A DNA stretch of 10,789 nucleotides from Simkania sp. (GTDB lineage: Bacteria > Chlamydiota > Chlamydiia > Chlamydiales > Simkaniaceae). The position numbers and the translations under genes were made by a program. Location: assembly GCA_028281425.1 (NCBI GenBank), contig JANQJX010000194.1:1-10789 (forward strand), in the 5' to 3' direction. The notes below the pieces were generated by a model, which worked only from the letters and a program-made list of their open reading frames with translations, did not search any database and was not told where the DNA came from. Below are positions 7,497 through 10,789 of the stretch, piece by piece (the stretch's first letter is position 1; every line of letters starts with the position of its first letter).

Positions 7497-7501
7497 TTTT
7501 T

Positions 7502-7858
7502 ATGAAAGCAGCTCTGAAAAATTTTTTCTTAGTTCCTTTTTTAGGAATATTTCTATTAGGGATGAATGCATGGGGACAAGAATCTCACTCAGAAACAGCA
7601 TCTCGTCAGCCACAAAAGGTCTATGTTAGCCCTGATCAAGTAGAAGTTACAGATAATGGCATTCTATTTTACAGTGAGTTTTGGGAAGATCCGATATTAG
7701 GAAAATCGTTGTCATATGACGAACATGGCCTTTATATTGAACTAAAACAAGCTTATTGTCCCATTATTACCCATGGGCCAAAATGTAACAAGTGCGGAGG
7801 ATGCCATATGACGAGCTGCCCTTGTTGCTGTATTTGTGGTGATAAGTATCCCTGGTAA
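7502..7858 (+). CDS. Small exported cysteine-rich protein
   Basis: This 118-residue protein has a signal peptide (KAALKN, then the hydrophobic run FFLVPFLGIFLLGM, with probable cleavage after AWG near residue 25). A middle part (38-84) reads YVSPDQVEVTDNGILFY and then alternates polar and hydrophobic residues, likely beta-rich. The C-terminal 33 residues hold nine cysteines: Cys86, 95, 98, 101, 106, 108, 109, 110 and 112, with CNKCGGCH and CPCCCICGDK as the core. Two CxxC pairs and a CCC cluster suit either metal binding or dense disulfide cross-linking. Chlamydiae use Cys-rich proteins in their envelope, so an envelope role is a reasonable inference, but I do not recognise the family. It has a very strong ribosome binding site, is divergent from the M16 protease, and lies 78 bases upstream of the FKBP-like gene. 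Confidence 0.88.
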   Translation: MKAALKNFFLVPFLGIFLLGMNAWGQESHSETASRQPQKVYVSPDQVEVTDNGILFYSEFWEDPILGKSLSYDEHGLYIELKQAYCPIITHGPKCNKCGGCHMTSCPCCCICGDKYPW

Positions 7859-7911
7859 TAAGTAAGATATTGTTATGCTTAAGAATGGATATTTGAAAAA
7901 TTTTACTTAGG

Positions 7912-7925
7912 CTTTAGCTAAAGGA
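7912..7925 (+). promoter_or_regulatory. Palindrome overlapping the ribosome binding site of the FKBP-like gene
   Basis: CTTTAGCTAAAG (7912-7923) is a perfect 12-base palindrome, and its right half supplies most of the Shine-Dalgarno AAAGGA (7920-7925), which lies 11 bases before the ATG at 7937. It could be a protein-binding site, or fold and partly hide the ribosome binding site. A chance palindrome in AT-rich DNA is also possible. Confidence 0.3.
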
Positions 7926-7936
7926 AAAAAATATAG

Positions 7937-9787
7937 ATGAGTTGCCTAGGGTTTCTTAGAAACATAAGACAGATAAATATTTGCTTAATTAAATGCTTAG
8001 TGTTTTTGTCCTTTTTCTTCTTGTTTTCTGCTGGGTTTTGTGCAAGTCTTCCTCAATCGGTCTCATCAGAAACTGTGTTGACTTCTTTTTTCAGGGATCT
8101 TATAGAAGAAACCTCTGCTGGTTATGCAATTTATGGAAAGAAGCCTCTTTATTTAGGAGATTTTTCTCTTCCAGAATGGACTGCTCCTGGATCAAAACGC
8201 CATAAGGACTTGAATCAATGTTATTTAGCTTTGAATTTCTTAAAGCAGTTTCCTAAAAATCCAGCAGCGAAAGAGTATACCCTCATAAATAATGGAAACG
8301 ATTTGTTTAAAAGCTACCGATTCATGATCATCAATCGAAACGCTTTTAATAATGTTTTTGAAGAAAATCTCCCGCTTTTTAAGTATAAACTTGGATGGAA
8401 TATCTCTTTTGATACACTGATCAAACAGTTTGAGTCTCTTAATAATAATGACGGGAAAAGTTCTAAGAATGAACCTGCTCTTCAGGGTATTACACTTGGT
8501 TATGGAACAGATAATGCTATTTCATGGGAAAGGCTTAGGAGTTTCATGAACGCTGCTTTTTCAACAACTCCCCAATGCCCTCCTAAAAAATTGCCTCCAC
8601 TGCCTACAACGGAAGAAGAACTCTCTGATAGAATAGGATCTATCTTTAAAGGTTCTGACTGGGAAAAAGTAAAAGAGGAAACAAAAGATTTTTCCAATCA
8701 TTATATCTTTAACCCCGAAGGTAATTTAAAAATATTTTTTGCTTTTCATAAAGGATCAGAAGAAACACAAATTCTTCTCGAATCTTATAGAAAAGCCCAA
8801 AGCATGCTAGATCAACTTCTAAGTAAAAAAAACTTCCTTAATGAAACCTTAGAAAGATTGGGGATAGATGCAGCACCTCTATCAAAAACACTATCTTTAC
8901 CAACAAAGAAGCGCCTTTCTCAGATTTTAGCTAAGTCAGTACGGTTTACATTTTCGGAGAGGATCTCTTCAGAATTTGTGGCTGGATGGAACGATGCCAT
9001 AAATTTAAGCAATAGTACTTCCTTATTGCCTGATCCTAAAGAAGTGTTATTCCTTAAAATCCTTGATGAAAAGACATTTTTCTCAAGTGTAAGAAGAGAA
9101 AAAACTCAAGAATCTCAAGCACTATTTCAAAAGATTGAATCTAGTGGAGGGGTATCTTGTCTTATCCCTCAAAAGCTTTATACTCGCATTATAAGATGTG
9201 GAAAGACAAAAAAGCAGCTTACTCCAAATACTAAATCCATTCTAGTGAACTATCTTATTAAAGGGGTAGACGGGACGCCTATTGGAGGAACTTACAAATT
9301 AGAGGAGCCTTCAAAGCTAAATCTCGAGGAACTGATTCCAGGGCTTGCCCATGGTCTTATAGGGATGAAAGAAGGTGAAATAAGAGAGATCTATATACAT
9401 CCCGACTTTGCCTATGGGGTTCATTCTGAATTTGGACATGGGAGTGCTTTGCAGGTGCAGGTAGAACTGATTCAAATTGAGGAAATTTCTGACGGTTTTA
9501 GCTTGCCCTATCTTCAACCTATTGATGTTAGAGCTCAGACACCAATAATTAAAACCTGTGAAGACTTCAAAAAATTACAAAAAAAATACAATTACCTTTG
9601 TGGAATAAAAACCGGGCTGCACTACAAAAAAGCAGACAATTTAATTAACCTAAATGAAGTGATAGAGCTGATACTTTCTGGTGACACCCAAGCTCCTTAT
9701 ACAGAACAAGAAAGGGAGGTCATATCACTTCTCAACTGGATGATTTATCAAGCAAACAGTTCTGAACATATAGAAGGTGATTGGTAA
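7937..9787 (+). CDS. Exported multidomain protein with Mip-like FKBP domain
   Basis: A 616-residue protein with an N-terminal signal segment (basic start, hydrophobic core about residues 20-35, cleavage likely after FCA at 36). Residues 45-375 form a large region I cannot assign; it begins FFRDLIEETSAGYAIYGKKP. Residues 395-427 resemble the linker strand of Mip/FkpA proteins (GGVSCLIPQKLYTRIIRCG), followed by an FKBP domain at about 428-516 with NYLIKGVDGTPIGGTY, LIPGLAHGLIGMKEGE and IYIHPDFAYG. About 100 residues follow the domain. Ordinary Mip proteins are 200-270 residues, so this one is greatly enlarged. The FDS element after DGT that carries active-site Phe and Asp in FKBPs is IGG here, and the Trp after IPG is Leu, so isomerase activity is doubtful and a chaperone or binding role is possible. 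The start is supported by AAAGGA 11 bases upstream. Confidence 0.87.
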   Translation: MSCLGFLRNIRQINICLIKCLVFLSFFFLFSAGFCASLPQSVSSETVLTSFFRDLIEETSAGYAIYGKKPLYLGDFSLPEWTAPGSKRHKDLNQCYLALNFLKQFPKNPAAKEYTLINNGNDLFKSYRFMIINRNAFNNVFEENLPLFKYKLGWNISFDTLIKQFESLNNNDGKSSKNEPALQGITLGYGTDNAISWERLRSFMNAAFSTTPQCPPKKLPPLPTTEEELSDRIGSIFKGSDWEKVKEETKDFSNHYIFNPEGNLKIFFAFHKGSEETQILLESYRKAQSMLDQLLSKKNFLNETLERLGIDAAPLSKTLSLPTKKRLSQILAKSVRFTFSERISSEFVAGWNDAINLSNSTSLLPDPKEVLFLKILDEKTFFSSVRREKTQESQALFQKIESSGGVSCLIPQKLYTRIIRCGKTKKQLTPNTKSILVNYLIKGVDGTPIGGTYKLEEPSKLNLEELIPGLAHGLIGMKEGEIREIYIHPDFAYGVHSEFGHGSALQVQVELIQIEEISDGFSLPYLQPIDVRAQTPIIKTCEDFKKLQKKYNYLCGIKTGLHYKKADNLINLNEVIELILSGDTQAPYTEQEREVISLLNWMIYQANSSEHIEGDW

Positions 9788-10143
9788 TCCTTGGAATTAC
9801 AAAGATTTGTCGTCTTAAGAAAAACACCCACATGCATCCAACCCAAAGGATATATGGAGCAAAAAACCTCAAGAAATATTCATTTTTTATGGTATTCCCT
9901 TCTTCATCAGAAAAGGTTTTCATTTCCTCTAATTTTTTGCCGTTGTAAATGTACCACCTCGAAACAGCAAAAGACGAAAAAAGCGCTAGCATTGAAAAGC
10001 ACTGACCGATTTTCTTTATAACCAGACGGCTTAAAATAGAGGATTGATCCAGCTGTGACAATCGCAATGCCTTGCAAATAGGCTGCTGCTCTGACAATTT
10101 GCTTGGATTTTTGTTGAAGGGTTCCTACACACTCAGCTTCCAT
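9732..10143 (-). pseudogene. Small three-helix membrane protein gene with a frameshift
   Basis: Translation begins at the ATG at 10141-10143, preceded by GGGA a few bases upstream and lying 15 bases after the stop of the upstream gene. The first frame encodes a start with a membrane segment (AAAYLQGIAIVTAGSILYF) and remains open to 9907. However, from about 10013 the convincing protein sequence lies in the next frame: a second membrane segment (IGQCFSMLALFSSFAVSRW) and a third (FFAPYILWVGCMWVFFL), ending at 9732. Skipping one base in AAAGAAAA (plus-strand 10010-10017) joins the two into one 136-residue protein with three membrane helices. This is either a true inactivating indel, a sequencing error in an A-rich run, or two overlapping genes. 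The 3' end overlaps the convergent FKBP-like gene by 56 bases. The function is not recognised. Confidence 0.5.
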
Positions 10144-10158
10144 ATCGTCCCATTCTTA

Positions 10159-10789
10159 TTAAGTCCTCAACTCTTTCATTGTCTCCACTCTTATCGCTTC
10201 TGCTAAGTTTGCCTTTCCAATCACAGTCATTCCTGTAAAAAGGCACTTAGCCCCAAGGACCAAAAGGATAGCTAGAGGTTTTGCAATGCTGGATAGCCCA
10301 AACATATCTACATGTGCGTCACTAGTAATGACCCCATTGATCTCAAGGGCAGCAAAAACGGTTAATGCCATAACAAACATGGAAAAAAGACGAACTCCCT
10401 TTCTATTAAACATGTAGATAATCATGCCATATAATGGCGCTCCAACGGCTTGACACGCCGAAAAAACTAGAAAGATCCAAACCGGAGAAGCGGAAGCTTT
10501 TAGTGCCATGTAAACCAACAGTGCATCCATTCCGAGGTCAACAACCATATCAATGATGGCATTGATAGAAGCTGTTTTGGAAAATAAAATCTCCCTAACA
10601 GATGAGCGCCAATCCGTACTGTTGCCTGAATCCATTCTCGAAGGGAACATTTGAGTCCAAAAAATCCAGTCGCCTAATACCCTTGCGCCGATGTCAAAGT
10701 CAAGGAAAAGTACACAACTATCGGGACGATAAAGTGCAGAGGTCTTTATAAAAAAATTAAGCAGTCCCCTCCTTTTTAATGTTTTTCGC
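10159..10789 (-). CDS. Polytopic membrane protein, 3' part only (runs off the window)
   Basis: The stop is at 10159 and the frame is open to the right edge, giving at least 209 residues. An ATG at 10648-10650 exists, but the in-frame sequence before it (SALYRPDSCVLFLDFDIGAR and RVLGDWIFWTQ) looks coding, so the real start is beyond the window. The visible part has a soluble stretch (RMDSGNSTDWRSSVREILFS), then about four membrane segments: INAIIDMVVDLGMDALLVYM, PVWIFLVFSACQAVGAPLYG, VRLFSMFVMALTVFAALEI and PLAILLVLGAKCLFTGMTVI. The tail is short and charged (AEAIRVETMKELRT). The next gene on this strand, also a membrane protein, starts 15 bases later, so the two form an operon and may work together. 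I do not recognise the family. Confidence 0.75.
   Translation of the reverse strand, partial: RKTLKRRGLLNFFIKTSALYRPDSCVLFLDFDIGARVLGDWIFWTQMFPSRMDSGNSTDWRSSVREILFSKTASINAIIDMVVDLGMDALLVYMALKASASPVWIFLVFSACQAVGAPLYGMIIYMFNRKGVRLFSMFVMALTVFAALEINGVITSDAHVDMFGLSSIAKPLAILLVLGAKCLFTGMTVIGKANLAEAIRVETMKELRT

Noticed and set aside
9791..10021. Plus-strand frame after the FKBP-like gene
   Set aside because: It is antisense to the frameshifted membrane protein, whose hydrophobic segments make the minus strand far more convincing.
9907..10143. Programmed ribosomal frameshifting in the three-helix membrane gene
   Set aside because: The needed shift is +1 (or -2), and AAAGAAAA is not a canonical X-XXY-YYZ site. 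There is no obvious downstream pseudoknot, so a mutation or sequence error is simpler.
1..10789. CRISPR arrays, rRNA genes, riboswitches, phage genes or toxin-antitoxin pairs
   Set aside because: No regularly spaced repeats, rRNA core sequences, recognisable riboswitch cores or matching protein motifs were seen on either strand.

Overview
The window reads as a stretch of chromosome from an environmental member of the Chlamydiota (Parachlamydia/Simkania/Rhabdochlamydia-like, AT-rich, intracellular). The assignment is inference. It rests on a gapA gene followed directly by a small conserved-looking gene of the kind found beside gapA in Chlamydia, a Ptr/pitrilysin-type M16 protease of chlamydial length, a Mip-like FKBP protein with large extra domains, and several secreted or membrane proteins I cannot place. 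No transposase, integrase, CRISPR array or phage gene is visible.

Layout. At 1-405 there is a start-less open frame (14-271) and then the leader of a two-gene ABC-2 exporter operon (406-1972). At 2084-2441 there is a second sequence related to the first open frame, also broken. The exporter genes therefore lie between two directly oriented, decayed relatives. The gapA gene (2546-3559) is followed by a 240-residue protein with a globular head, a basic middle and an acidic tail (3603-4325). A tRNA-Leu(UAA) lies at 4365-4448.

The minus strand then carries a large secreted M16 metalloprotease (4593 to about 7451). Its signal peptide is readable only upstream of any normal start codon. Divergently, with 5' ends about 40 bases apart, comes a small secreted protein with nine cysteines in its tail (7502-7858). 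After it comes a 616-residue exported protein with a Mip-like FKBP domain that lacks canonical active-site residues (7937-9787). On the minus strand the window ends with a frameshifted small membrane-protein gene (9732-10143) and, just upstream of it, the 3' part of an unrecognised polytopic membrane protein that runs off the right edge (10159-10789).

How the genes fit together. The block 4593-9787 puts an exported protease, an exported Cys-rich protein and an exported prolyl-isomerase-like protein side by side, which suggests work on envelope or periplasmic proteins. The gapA gene is glycolytic housekeeping and the ABC pair is a generic exporter. I do not see a clear new defence or mobile system. 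The best leads are the protease start, the Cys-rich protein, the unusual FKBP protein, and the two sites of gene decay.
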